Source: Streptomyces radicis (lineage in GTDB: Bacteria; Actinomycetota; Actinomycetes; Streptomycetales; Streptomycetaceae). From it: a stretch of DNA of 64,000 nt. Below are positions 1 through 7,322 of the stretch, one piece after another. Both the position numbers and the translations under genes were made by a program. Every line of letters begins with the position of its first letter. Position 1 is the stretch's first letter. The DNA is taken from assembly GCF_003626575.1 (NCBI RefSeq), contig NZ_RBDY01000018.1:1-64000 (forward strand), in the 5' to 3' direction. The notes beneath the pieces are model-generated. The model saw only the letters and a list, made by a program, of their open reading frames with translations, made no database searches and was not told the DNA's origin.

Positions 1-111
1 GTCGCAACCCTCAAGTCCTGGCGACTCCTGCGCAGGCTGCGATGCTCCACCACCCGCATCACCAACCTCGTTCAGGCCGTCCTCACCCTGCACCTGACCT
101 GCTCAAACTGA
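1..111 (+). mobile_element. C-terminal tail of an IS transposase (left edge of window)
   Basis: Frame 1 is open from the first base to a TGA at 109-111 and reads as the basic end of a DDE transposase, with the pattern LKSWRLLRRLRC followed by NLVQAVLTLH. This Lys/Arg-Trp-Leu-Arg tail is typical of the small IS5-like transposases of actinomycetes (family knowledge). The rest of the element lies outside the window. The bases just after the stop, up to about 124, are probably the IS end, because a coding frame of another gene begins abruptly at 125. The IS family is an inference from 36 residues. Confidence 0.6.
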
Positions 112-124
112 GGTTGAAAAACGC

Positions 125-190
125 TCACTGGATGAGAAGGCGTCCATGCGCCTCATCGCTGAACAGGCAGGGAACTATGAGCACAGTTGA
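125..190 (+). pseudogene. 3' remnant of an XRE/DUF5753-type regulator cut by the IS
   Basis: The frame from 125 reads SLDEKASMRLIAEQAGNYEHS then stops at 188-190, overlapping the start of the DUF397 gene by 14 bases. Such an overlap with DUF397 is the usual arrangement of an upstream helix-turn-helix regulator in actinomycetes, and the short helical C-terminus fits that family. All of the DNA-binding part is missing and is replaced by the transposase tail. The identity is inferred mainly from position; no catalytic or binding motif remains. Confidence 0.45.
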
Positions 191-386
191 GCTTCCGCAC
201 GACACCACCCAGTGGTTCAAGTCGAGCTACAGCAACGGGAACATCGACTGCGTCGAGGTCGCGGACCTCGGTGGCGCGGTCGGCACGCGGGACAGCAAGC
301 GGCAGAACAGCCCGGTCCTCGCGAACTCGCGCGAGGGCTGGCGAGCGTTTGTCGCGGCCGTGGCCGACGGCGAGTTCGGCGCGTAG
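177..386 (+). CDS. DUF397 family protein
   Basis: A 69-residue protein starting at ATG 177, preceded by GCAGGGA. It shows the DUF397 signature: a Trp-Phe-Lys-Ser-Ser-Tyr-Ser near residue 12, then CVEVADLGGAVGTRDSK, and a final helix with Trp (GWRAFVAAV). DUF397 proteins are small partners of XRE regulators in Streptomyces-type bacteria, including the WhiJ-like systems that affect development (family knowledge). Here the partner regulator upstream is only a remnant, so the protein is probably an orphan, unless it works with a regulator elsewhere. A hairpin terminator follows at once. Confidence 0.85.
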   Translation: MSTVELPHDTTQWFKSSYSNGNIDCVEVADLGGAVGTRDSKRQNSPVLANSREGWRAFVAAVADGEFGA

Positions 387-395
387 GCGAGCAAC

Positions 396-429
396 CCCCG
401 CCCGCCGCCCTGGGGATGTGCGGGCGGGG
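396..429 (+). terminator. Hairpin terminator after DUF397 gene
   Basis: A perfect 9-base stem, CCCCGCCCG at 396-404 and CGGGCGGGG at 421-429, with a 16-base loop, begins ten bases after the DUF397 stop. There is no T-run, which is common for actinomycete terminators. A degraded copy of the same stretch occurs at about 878-925. Confidence 0.6.
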
Positions 430-456
430 CCCCTCGCGGGCCGCGCTTCAAGGGCG

Positions 457-700
457 TCAGTGGCCGACGTTGACCTGTGCCCTGTGGTGGTCGCCCTTCT
501 CGATCAGATCGACGAACCCGAGGGCGTAGTCCTCGGCGGAGATCGCGCCGCCGTCCTCGGGCTGAACCGCGACGTCGTCGCCGAGCCGATACCGGTCGAG
601 TCGTTCGCCGGGCATGCCTGCGCCGAACCTGAGCGCCGGACTCACAAAGACCCAGTCGAGCGTCGCGGGCGTGGCCGGGAGGTCCTCGATGATGAGCGCC
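457..700 (-). pseudogene. 3' remnant of an NAD(P)H-binding oxidoreductase
   Basis: Reading leftward from about 700, the frame gives LDWVFVSPALRFGAG, then ERLDRYRLGDD and ISAEDYALGFVDLIEK, ending at 457. This matches the C-terminal third of NmrA/SDR-type NAD(P)H-binding proteins, whose usual text is LDWTFVSPA and ISxxDFAxAxVDEIE (family knowledge). The Rossmann-fold N-terminal half with its GxxGxxG is absent; at about 700 the homology stops and an oppositely oriented HxlR fragment begins. Such oxidoreductases often sit next to HxlR regulators, so a single deletion in a divergent pair explains both remnants. Confidence 0.6.
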
Positions 701-880
701 GTGGGTGCCCTCTGGGACGGCAGCGCCCGCTTCTCGGAGTTGCGCCGACGCGTCGAGGGCATCTCGCAGAAGATGCTCACCCAGACGCTTCGCGGGCTCG
801 AACGGGACGGGATCGTGAGCCGCACCGTTTACCCCGAAGTCCCGGTCCGCGTCGAGTACACGCTCACCGAGGCGGGTGGG
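701..880 (+). pseudogene. Internal fragment of an HxlR family regulator
   Basis: The frame from 701 reads GALWDGSARFSELRRRVEG, ISQKMLTQTLRGLERDG and VEYTLTEAG, the winged-helix core of HxlR regulators. The N-terminal part, with the conserved Cys and the first helix, and the C-terminal tail are missing. The fragment abuts a truncated oxidoreductase on the left and a degraded copy of the DUF397 terminator on the right, so it is bounded by rearrangement points at both ends. No start codon with a ribosome binding site serves it. Confidence 0.65.
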
Positions 881-973
881 CGAACAATCCCCGCCCGCCG
901 CCCTGGGGACGTGTGGACGGGAATTGTTTGCCGCAGGCGTCATTCTCCGCTTCAAGCTGAGAGACGTGAGCCC

Positions 974-1270
974 TTACCAGGTAATCAGGGCGTAGTGGCC
1001 CCCGCCGATCGGGACGCATTCGTAGCCGATCAGCTTCCCCTGCTGCGCCAGGGTGTTGCCCGCGGTCATACAGGCACGCAACGACGGATAGTTCCTCGGC
1101 CACGACGGCGCAGCCGCACGGGCGGTCGAGTCGCTGTTGAGGACCACCGACGTGGGACCGCCGTTCCCCGTGGTCGCCGCCGTGGCGGAGCCAGCCGTGG
1201 CGACCGAGACGCCGGTGAGCACGGCCAGGCCGACCACGGTCGCGGCGGCCCTCGACATGAACTTACTCAT
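974..1270 (-). CDS. Small secreted protein, function unknown
   Basis: A 98-residue protein starting at ATG 1270, five bases after AAGGAACG. Residues 1-32 form a Sec signal peptide: a short basic start, a hydrophobic run (AAATVVGLAVLTG), then an Ala-rich cleavage region AGSATAA. The mature part is about 65 residues with only two cysteines (near RACMTAG and GYECVPIG), which could form one disulfide. No enzyme motif is visible. Streptomyces-type genomes carry many such small exported proteins. An ECF-like promoter candidate lies 120 bases upstream. Confidence 0.75.
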   Translation of the reverse strand: MSKFMSRAAATVVGLAVLTGVSVATAGSATAATTGNGGPTSVVLNSDSTARAAAPSWPRNYPSLRACMTAGNTLAQQGKLIGYECVPIGGGHYALITW

Positions 1271-1389
1271 CTGCGTTCCTTTTCGTAGGCGTTCACTGAG
1301 ATTCGACAATGGCGTAGCCGGAATTGCGCGTGATTCGGCACGACGCGAGTGAGACCGGAAACCCCGGTGAAGAACCCTTCCACTGCCTC

Positions 1390-1416
1390 TACGCACCGGG
1401 CGAGCGAAAGGTTCAG
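1390..1416 (-). promoter_or_regulatory. Candidate ECF-sigma promoter for the small secreted protein
   Basis: On the reverse strand GAAC (1414-1411) and CGTA (1393-1390) are separated by 17 bases, matching the GGAAC-N16/17-CGTC/A pattern of actinomycete ECF (SigE-like) promoters. The predicted start would give a leader of just over 100 bases. This rests on sequence pattern only. Confidence 0.4.
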
Positions 1417-1771
1417 TGTTTTTTGGAACCCGATCTGATCTGACCGGCCCACGACCACGTTCGCGGGCGCTTTCCGGTATTTCCTCGGCGTTTCTGCGTT
1501 ATTCGGGCGGAACGCGCATCGGATGCGATGTCGCGCCAGGGCTCAGCCCTCCGCGTCGGAGAACTTCCGCGCGAAGTCGCGATGCCGGTCCGCGGCGAGC
1601 TTGCCCTGGGCGGGCGTGACGGTGGATCCGGGCATGCGGCTCAGGCGTTCGACCTGCTCGGCGAAGCGCGGGTGCTCGCGCCGCGGTTGTCGACGTGGCG
1701 GAACCACCGGCCGGACGTCGGCGTGATCCGTGATGCCGAGCCTCGGCATGGACGGATCACGGAGGTGGCGG
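1417..1771. other. Intergenic stretch with no convincing gene
   Basis: About 355 bases lie between the small secreted protein's promoter and the kinase start. A reverse-strand frame at 1543-1749 (ending ARKFSDAEG) has acceptable composition but no recognisable family and no ribosome binding site; it may be another remnant. The last 15 bases contain GGAGG, the ribosome binding site of the kinase. Confidence 0.4.
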
Positions 1772-3439
1772 GTGGAACGGGGCGCGCTGATCGCGGGCAG
1801 GTACGAGCTGACCGAACCGCTCGGCCGGGGAGGCATGGGCGAGGTCTGGGCCGCCCGGGACCGCCGCCTCCACCGCGACGTCGCTGTCAAGCTCCTGCTC
1901 CGCGGCGACGACGCCGCACCCGAGCTGATCCAGCGTTTCGAACGCGAGGCGGTGGCCGCGGCCCAGGTCAATCACCCCAACATCGTCGCCCTGTACGACA
2001 GCGGCACCCACGGGCACCTGCGATTCCTGGTCATGGAGCACGTCGAGGGCATCAGCCTCGCCCGGTACCTCCAACGCCAGGGCCCCCCGAGCCTGGACCG
2101 GGCCCTGGAGATCGCCCAGGGGATCTGCGCCGCCCTCGTCGCCGCGCACGAGGCGCACGTCATCCACTACGACATCAAGCCCTCCAACGTCATGCTCACC
2201 GCCGACGGCTCCGTCAAGGTCGTGGACTTCGGCATCGCGGGCTTCACCCACACGCACACGTTCACCGTCGCGCCGACCACCGCGCTCTCTCCCGGCGGAA
2301 CCGCCCAGTTCGGGGCGCCTGAACAGTTCCTGGACCAACGCGGCGACGAACGCTCCGACCTCTATGCCCTGGGCAGTGTCCTCTTCGCCCTGCTCACCGG
2401 TGAACCCCCCTTCGGGGACGGCAGCCCTTTGGCGGTGATCCGCCGCAAACTCGACGAAGAGCCCCCGCGGGTGACCGGACTCCGTCCCGAAGTCCCCGCG
2501 CCCGTGGCCCGGTTGCTGGCGGACCTCCTGCGGCGCGACCCCGAGGACCGCCCCGGAACGGCGACAGTGGTTCAACGGCGCCTCGGCCAGCTGCTCATCG
2601 ACACGGTGGCCAGGGACATCCGCGACGATGCGACCGAGCCCCTCCCGCCTTCCGCCGCGACGCGTGCTCTCACCACCGACCGCCCGGAAACCGTGGGCGC
2701 GGCGGGCGGCGCGGACGGCGCGGACGCCGGGTCGGGCGAGGCTCCGGCGTCCGCGCGTCGACGTCCCGCGAGCCGACTCGTCGGGCTTCTGGCGGCTCTG
2801 TCGATTCCCCTTGTCCTGGTGCCCGCCATCGCCTACTACGTCGCGACGGAACGCCGTGATGGAGCGGACCACAGCGCGAGCGAGAGCGCCACCTCGGCGC
2901 CCCGGTACCAGAGGATGCCGGACTTCTGCGGGCACCTACAGCGCAATGAGCTGCGGGGGAGGCAGGAACTCGCGGCCTATGAGCTGTCGGAGACCGCCAA
3001 TGACAGCACGCATGCGAACTGCGGGTGGGAAGGTTCGGGCAATCCACGGTTCGAGCTGATCATCAGCGCGGAACTGCATGCCAGCGAGGAGCTCGCGGTC
3101 GAGGAGATCGCCGCGCTCACGCCTGGCCGCGGTTCCTTGGGCGACGCCACTCTGAGTGAGGTGGAGGACACCGCCGCGCCCGGGGATGAGGCGATGCAGT
3201 CGGTCCGAGACGAGTCGCGCGGAGAGACGGCCGACGGGGAGCCCTACATATCCAACTCCACCACGGTCTATTTCCGCCAGGACAACCTCTTCGTCACGGT
3301 GCGGTACCGCGAGTTCATGGTCACGTCGGACGAGTCGGGAGACCCGGACAGAATCACGGAGTTGGCACGCCAGACCGCCAGGTCCCTCGACCGCTTCCTG
3401 GATGAGCCGGAGAACCAGGAGGCACCGATCCGGGGCTGA
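1772..3439 (+). CDS. Membrane Ser/Thr protein kinase (PknB-like) with HYD catalytic loop
   Basis: Starts at GTG 1772, six bases after GGAGG; the text VERGALIAGRYEL is the usual opening of these kinases (555 residues). The N-terminal kinase domain (about 10-270) has the glycine loop GRGGMGEVW, Lys40, the catalytic loop HYDIKPSNVML with Asp134 and Asn139, DFG at 152-154, and GAPEQF with RSDLYALG. A disordered Ala/Asp-rich linker precedes one membrane helix (about 345-367, ending AIAYYVAT). The outside domain of about 180 residues has two cysteines (FCGHL, NCGW) and may sense a ligand or wall stress. The usual HRD arginine is Tyr133, so it is a non-RD kinase and may not need activation-loop phosphorylation. 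It seems to be a single-gene unit. Confidence 0.9.
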   Translation: MERGALIAGRYELTEPLGRGGMGEVWAARDRRLHRDVAVKLLLRGDDAAPELIQRFEREAVAAAQVNHPNIVALYDSGTHGHLRFLVMEHVEGISLARYLQRQGPPSLDRALEIAQGICAALVAAHEAHVIHYDIKPSNVMLTADGSVKVVDFGIAGFTHTHTFTVAPTTALSPGGTAQFGAPEQFLDQRGDERSDLYALGSVLFALLTGEPPFGDGSPLAVIRRKLDEEPPRVTGLRPEVPAPVARLLADLLRRDPEDRPGTATVVQRRLGQLLIDTVARDIRDDATEPLPPSAATRALTTDRPETVGAAGGADGADAGSGEAPASARRRPASRLVGLLAALSIPLVLVPAIAYYVATERRDGADHSASESATSAPRYQRMPDFCGHLQRNELRGRQELAAYELSETANDSTHANCGWEGSGNPRFELIISAELHASEELAVEEIAALTPGRGSLGDATLSEVEDTAAPGDEAMQSVRDESRGETADGEPYISNSTTVYFRQDNLFVTVRYREFMVTSDESGDPDRITELARQTARSLDRFLDEPENQEAPIRG

Positions 3440-3591
3440 GCCGCCTCGTCCGGGCCGGTCTCGGCACGTGACCGGGGCGACCGGGCCGATGTGCCAGAAC
3501 GGCGTGACCCGGCCGACGCCGCGCGCCCCGTCGCCGCGGGCCTCCGGTGCGCCGCCGCGGGAGAACGTGAGTGGGCCAGCCTTGGGCAGCC

Positions 3592-4044
3592 TCATGATTC
3601 CCACGGCTCCAGGGCACTCCACCCGCCGTCGGTCGCGGCGAAGACCAGGTCGGATCCCTCGAAGACCTCCCGCGCGTTCCCCGGGCGAAGCCCGCCGAAC
3701 CGCTCCGCGCACAGGTCCACCTGCAACAGCCCGTCGAAGCGGGTGAACCGCGGGGGAACGTCGAGCACCCACGCGAAGCCGCGGCTCTCGTCGACGCGGA
3801 ATCGCTCGACCCCGTACAGGTCGAGACACACCGGCTCCCACCGAAGACCCTCGTTCACCACCCGGGCGTCGATCACCAGCCTGACGACACGCCCCCGCGT
3901 CCGCGGCCCGAACTCCTGGTCGAGCAGGACCCGGCGGACGCAGGCGTCCCCGAACTCGTAGCGGGCCAGCAACGCCGCGATCCCGTCGTCGGTCAACGCG
4001 TACGGTCCGAGCTTCCGCGCCGGTACCCGCGGTCTCTGATCCAC
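3592..4044 (-). CDS. Hypothetical protein
   Basis: A 150-residue protein starting at GTG 4044 behind GGAGG. It is soluble, with no signal or membrane segment. It opens with a short winged-helix-like stretch (LTDDGIAALLARYEFGD) and continues as a beta-rich domain (VVRLVIDARVVN, RWEPVCLDLYGVERFRVDE, FAWVLDVP, FDGLLQVDLCAERF). I do not recognise a family. It stands alone, with the reverse-strand LacI remnant just upstream. Codon use is normal for the window, so it is likely a real gene. Confidence 0.65.
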   Translation of the reverse strand: MDQRPRVPARKLGPYALTDDGIAALLARYEFGDACVRRVLLDQEFGPRTRGRVVRLVIDARVVNEGLRWEPVCLDLYGVERFRVDESRGFAWVLDVPPRFTRFDGLLQVDLCAERFGGLRPGNAREVFEGSDLVFAATDGGWSALEPWES

Positions 4045-4076
4045 TCCAGCTCCTCCCCGTCGGCCCGGCCGGAAGA

Positions 4077-4208
4077 CTACGTCGACGCCCGCACGATGAG
4101 GGACGTCGGCAGGACCACATGGTGGCGGGCCGTGCCCCGGTGGGCGATCTCCTGGAGCAGCAACTCCGTGATCGTGCGGCCGATCTCCTCCACCGGCTGG
4201 CGCACGCT
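4077..4208 (-). pseudogene. C-terminal remnant of a LacI family regulator
   Basis: The frame reads SVRQPVEEIGRTITELLL, QEIAHRG, then HHVVLPTSLIVRAST and a stop at 4077. This is the standard end of LacI/GalR proteins (VRQPxxExGRxAxxLLL ... VLPxxLVxRxST). Only the last 43 residues remain; the DNA-binding and most of the ligand-binding domain are lost, and upstream bases do not continue the homology in any frame. Confidence 0.75.
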
Positions 4209-4553
4209 GGCACGCCGGCGAGCCCGGGCCGCCGTGGCCGATCGGTGGCGCGCCAGCGCCGTCGGCCGGGCCGCGGGCAGCCGTCGGCGGCCCCCGGTCG
4301 CCCGCTGACGCGGACGGGGGCCGGTGCGGGTGCGCCTTGGCGGGGCGTCGCCCCGCGCGGGCGGGCACCGTGGGAGGCGCACCGCCGCTCGCGCCCCGGA
4401 GGTGGCGGCCGGGACCGCCGCCGCGGCTCGTCGATCCGACGCCCGGCGCGGCCGTGGCCGGGGCCCGCTCCCGGTGGCGGGCCCGTGGCGGCATCATCGG
4501 TGGTGGGCAGACCAGCCGATCGGGCCAGCCGATCACAGTGCGAAGGGCTCACC
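4209..4553. other. Very GC-rich intergenic stretch without a gene
   Basis: About 345 bases of almost pure G/C with open frames on both strands but no family text, start signal or codon pattern that looks real. It contains the lost region of the LacI gene and, at its right end, the GAAGGG ribosome binding site of the Lrp gene. Confidence 0.5.
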
Positions 4554-5075
4554 ATGACCAGTCATCCGCCGGCGCTCGACGAGCTGGATCGGAAGATCAT
4601 CGCCGCGTTGATCGCCAACGCGCGGACCAGCTTCGCCGAGATCGGGGCCGAGATCGGGCTCTCCGCGCCCGCCGTGAAGCGGCGCGTGGACCGCCTGAAG
4701 GAGGCGGAGGTGATCACCGGCTTCACGACGATGGTCAGCCCCGGCGCCCTCGGCTGGGGCACCGAGGCGTATGTCGAGGTCTACTGCGACGGCGCCGCCC
4801 CGCCCCGGCGCCTGGCCGACGTCGTGCGGGACTACCCCGAGATCACCGCCGCCATGACCGTCACCGGCGGCGCCGATGCGTTGCTCCACATCAGGGCGAC
4901 CGGAATCCAGCATTTCGAGGAGGTTCTCGAACGGATCCGGGCCGAACCGTTCATCCGGAAGACCATCAGCGTGATCGTTCTGTCACACCTCCTCGCGGGC
5001 AGCCCCGAGGCCGCCGCCAGCCCCACCTCGCCCACCGCCCCGAGCCGCCCGTATGGCGAAACGAATCGCCGCTGA
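4554..5075 (+). CDS. Lrp/AsnC family transcriptional regulator
   Basis: A 173-residue protein from ATG 4554. Residues about 6-65 are the AsnC-type helix-turn-helix (LDELDRKIIAALIANARTS, then IGLSAPAVKRRVDRL); residues about 75-150 are the RAM ligand-binding domain, with AMTVTGGADALLHI as the amino-acid pocket strand. The tail beyond 155 is Pro/Ala/Ser-rich and disordered. It lies 84 bases upstream of the dimethylargininase-rocD operon on the same strand. Lrp proteins in this position usually control arginine or ornithine catabolism (family knowledge), so it is probably the local regulator, responding to arginine, ornithine or a methylated arginine. Confidence 0.9.
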   Translation: MTSHPPALDELDRKIIAALIANARTSFAEIGAEIGLSAPAVKRRVDRLKEAEVITGFTTMVSPGALGWGTEAYVEVYCDGAAPPRRLADVVRDYPEITAAMTVTGGADALLHIRATGIQHFEEVLERIRAEPFIRKTISVIVLSHLLAGSPEAAASPTSPTAPSRPYGETNRR

Positions 5076-5159
5076 GGGCCCTCACGACGCAACATCGCTG
5101 CGCGTTCACGCAAGCCAGATTTCTTGTCTGCCGGTCGGGTGGCTTTCTACCGTTGAGGT

Positions 5160-5990
5160 ATGCCTGCCACGCGCGCGAGGCGCCTTAGGCGCTACCTCAC
5201 CTGTGAGCCTCGGTATTTCGACGTTCGCTACTCCATCAACCCCTGGATGGACGAGCACGCCCCCGTCGATCCCGAGCTGGCCCGCGACCAGTGGGCCACC
5301 CTCGTGCGGACCTACCGTGACCACGGCCACACCGTGGAGACGATCACCCCGGTGCCGGGCCTGCCCGACATGGTCTTCGCCGCCAACTCCGCCCTCGTCC
5401 TCGGCGGCCGCGTCTTCGGCTCCCGCTTCCGCGCCCCGCAGCGCCAGCCGGAGTCGGCGGCCTACGAGCTGTGGTTCAAGGACGCGGGCTTCGACGTCCA
5501 CGAGCCCGAGGGCGTGTGCGAGGGCGAGGGCGACCTCGTCCCCGTCGGCCCCCACCTGCTCGCGGGCACCGGATTCCGCACCCAGGTGGGCGCCCACCAC
5601 GAGGTGCAGGAGTTCTTCGGCGTCCCCACGGTCACCCTGCGCCTGACCGACCCGCTGTTCTACCACCTCGACACCGCGCTGTTCGCGCTCGACGACGGCC
5701 TCGACGGGGGCCCGGCCAACGTCGCCTACTACCCCGACGCGTTCTCGCCGGGCAGCCGCGCGGTGCTTGAACAGCTGTTCCCCGACGCGGTCCTCGCGAC
5801 CAGGGCCGACGCGCTGGCGTTCGGCCTCAACTCGGTGTCCGACGGCCGCCATGTCTTCATCGCCGCCCAGGCCGACGACCTGGCGGGCCAGCTCGCCCGC
5901 CGCGGCTACGTCCCCGTGCCCGTCGACCTGTCCGAGCTGCGCAAGGCGGGCGGCGGCATCAAGTGCTGCACCCAGGAGATCCGGCCATGA
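5160..5990 (+). CDS. ddaH: N(G),N(G)-dimethylarginine dimethylaminohydrolase-like protein
   Basis: A 276-residue member of the guanidino-modifying (pentein) superfamily. The core motifs are present: the substrate carboxylate region INPWMD, the acidic EGEGD, the catalytic His in FYHLDTAL, and the nucleophilic Cys269 in the terminal GGIKCCTQEIRP. The family converts methylarginines, or in some bacterial members arginine itself, to citrulline or ornithine products. Start ATG 5160 is almost directly behind GAGG, and TTGTCT plus TACCGT at -35/-10-like spacing lie just upstream, so the message may be leaderless. It overlaps rocD by four bases (ATGA), which supports a joint role feeding ornithine-type products to RocD. 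Confidence 0.85.
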   Translation: MPATRARRLRRYLTCEPRYFDVRYSINPWMDEHAPVDPELARDQWATLVRTYRDHGHTVETITPVPGLPDMVFAANSALVLGGRVFGSRFRAPQRQPESAAYELWFKDAGFDVHEPEGVCEGEGDLVPVGPHLLAGTGFRTQVGAHHEVQEFFGVPTVTLRLTDPLFYHLDTALFALDDGLDGGPANVAYYPDAFSPGSRAVLEQLFPDAVLATRADALAFGLNSVSDGRHVFIAAQADDLAGQLARRGYVPVPVDLSELRKAGGGIKCCTQEIRP

Positions 5991-7237
5991 CCTCTTCGAC
6001 CACCCACGCCGAGACCCGTTCGTCGGCCGAGACCCGTTCGTCCGCCGAGCTGATCAAGGCCGAGTCCGGCGTCCTCGCGCACAACTACCACCCGCTTCCC
6101 GTCGTCGTCGCGGGCGCGCGGGGCGTGTGGATGGAGGACGTCGAGGGCCGCCGTTACCTGGACATGCTCGCGGGCTACTCCGCGCTCAACTTCGGTCACC
6201 GCCACCCGGCGCTCGTCGAGGCCGCGCACCGGCAGCTCGACGAGCTGACGCTCACCAGCCGCGCGTTCCACAACGCCCGCCTCGCGAGCTTCGCCGAGGG
6301 CCTGGCCGAGCTGACCGGGCTCGACATGACCCTGCCGATGAACACCGGCGCCGAGGCGGTCGAGAGCGGCATCAAGGTGGCGAGGAAGTGGGCCTACGAC
6401 GTCAAGGGCGTGGCGCCCGACCAGGCGACGATCGTGGTCGCCGCCGACAACTTCCACGGCCGCACCACCACCGTCGTCGGCTTCTCCACCGACCCCGTGG
6501 CCCGCGAGGGCTTCGGCCCCTACGCGCCGGGGTTCCGCGTCGTGCCGTTCAACGATCTGGCCGCCATCGAGGCCGCGGTCGACGAGACGACGGCGGCCGT
6601 GCTGATCGAGCCCATCCAGGGCGAGGCGGGCGTCATCATCCCCGACGACGGCTACCTCACCGGCGTCCGCGAGCTGACCCGGCGGGCGAACGCGCTGTTC
6701 ATCGCCGACGAGATCCAGTCAGGCCTCGGCCGCACCGGAACGACCCTGGCCGTCGACCACGAGGGCGTGCGGCCCGACGTCCTGCTGCTCGGCAAGGCGC
6801 TGGGCGGCGGCATCGTCCCCGTCTCCGCCGTGGTCGCGAGGCGCGACGTGCTCGGCGTGCTGCACCCGGGCCAGCACGGCTCGACGTTCGGCGGCAACCC
6901 CCTTGCCGCGGCGGTCGGTTCGGCCGTGATCGACCTGCTGCGCACCGGTGAGTTCCAGCGCAGGGCCACCGAGCTCGGGGTGGTCCTCAGGGAGGGCCTC
7001 GCGGCGCTGACCGGGCGCGGCGTGGTGTCGTTCCGCAGCCGTGGCCTGTGGGCGGGCGTCGACGTGGACCCGGCGATCGGCACGGGGCGCGAGATCAGCG
7101 AGCGGCTGATGGAGGAGGGCGTCCTGGTGAAGGACACCCATGGCTCCACCCTCCGCCTCGCCCCGCCGCTGACGATCACGCGCGAGGAGCTCGAGTGGGC
7201 GCTCTCCCGCCTCGGGGCGGTGCTCGGCGCGGGCTGA
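5987..7237 (+). CDS. rocD: Ornithine aminotransferase
   Basis: A 416-residue class III PLP aminotransferase starting in an ATGA overlap with ddaH. It has the RocD pattern ALNFGHRHP, NTGAEAVESGIK, the cofactor Asp in FIADEIQSGLGRTG, and the PLP Lys in LLGKALGGG. The length fits the family. The reaction converts ornithine plus 2-oxoglutarate to glutamate semialdehyde and glutamate. The N-terminus has a duplicated RSSAETRSSAE stretch before the conserved fold, encoded by a small direct repeat. Coupled translation with ddaH and the upstream Lrp gene suggests a small arginine-catabolic unit. Confidence 0.92.
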   Translation: MTSSTTHAETRSSAETRSSAELIKAESGVLAHNYHPLPVVVAGARGVWMEDVEGRRYLDMLAGYSALNFGHRHPALVEAAHRQLDELTLTSRAFHNARLASFAEGLAELTGLDMTLPMNTGAEAVESGIKVARKWAYDVKGVAPDQATIVVAADNFHGRTTTVVGFSTDPVAREGFGPYAPGFRVVPFNDLAAIEAAVDETTAAVLIEPIQGEAGVIIPDDGYLTGVRELTRRANALFIADEIQSGLGRTGTTLAVDHEGVRPDVLLLGKALGGGIVPVSAVVARRDVLGVLHPGQHGSTFGGNPLAAAVGSAVIDLLRTGEFQRRATELGVVLREGLAALTGRGVVSFRSRGLWAGVDVDPAIGTGREISERLMEEGVLVKDTHGSTLRLAPPLTITREELEWALSRLGAVLGAG

Positions 7238-7288
7238 GAGGGGGACACGGGGGCGCGGGGGCCGGGAGCGGGGGGCAACGGGGGCGTC

Positions 7289-7322
7289 GAGGGCGACGGG
7301 AGAACGCTCCCCCGTCGCCCTC
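7289..7322. terminator. Bidirectional terminator between rocD and LysR gene
   Basis: A perfect 12-base stem, GAGGGCGACGGG at 7289-7300 and CCCGTCGCCCTC at 7311-7322, with a 10-base loop. It lies between convergent genes and overlaps the first base pairs of the LysR stop, so it can serve both. Confidence 0.75.

Noticed and set aside
1543..1749. Reverse-strand frame ending ARKFSDAEG as a real gene
   Set aside because: No ribosome binding site, no recognised family, and it overlaps the control region of the kinase; noted only as intergenic text.
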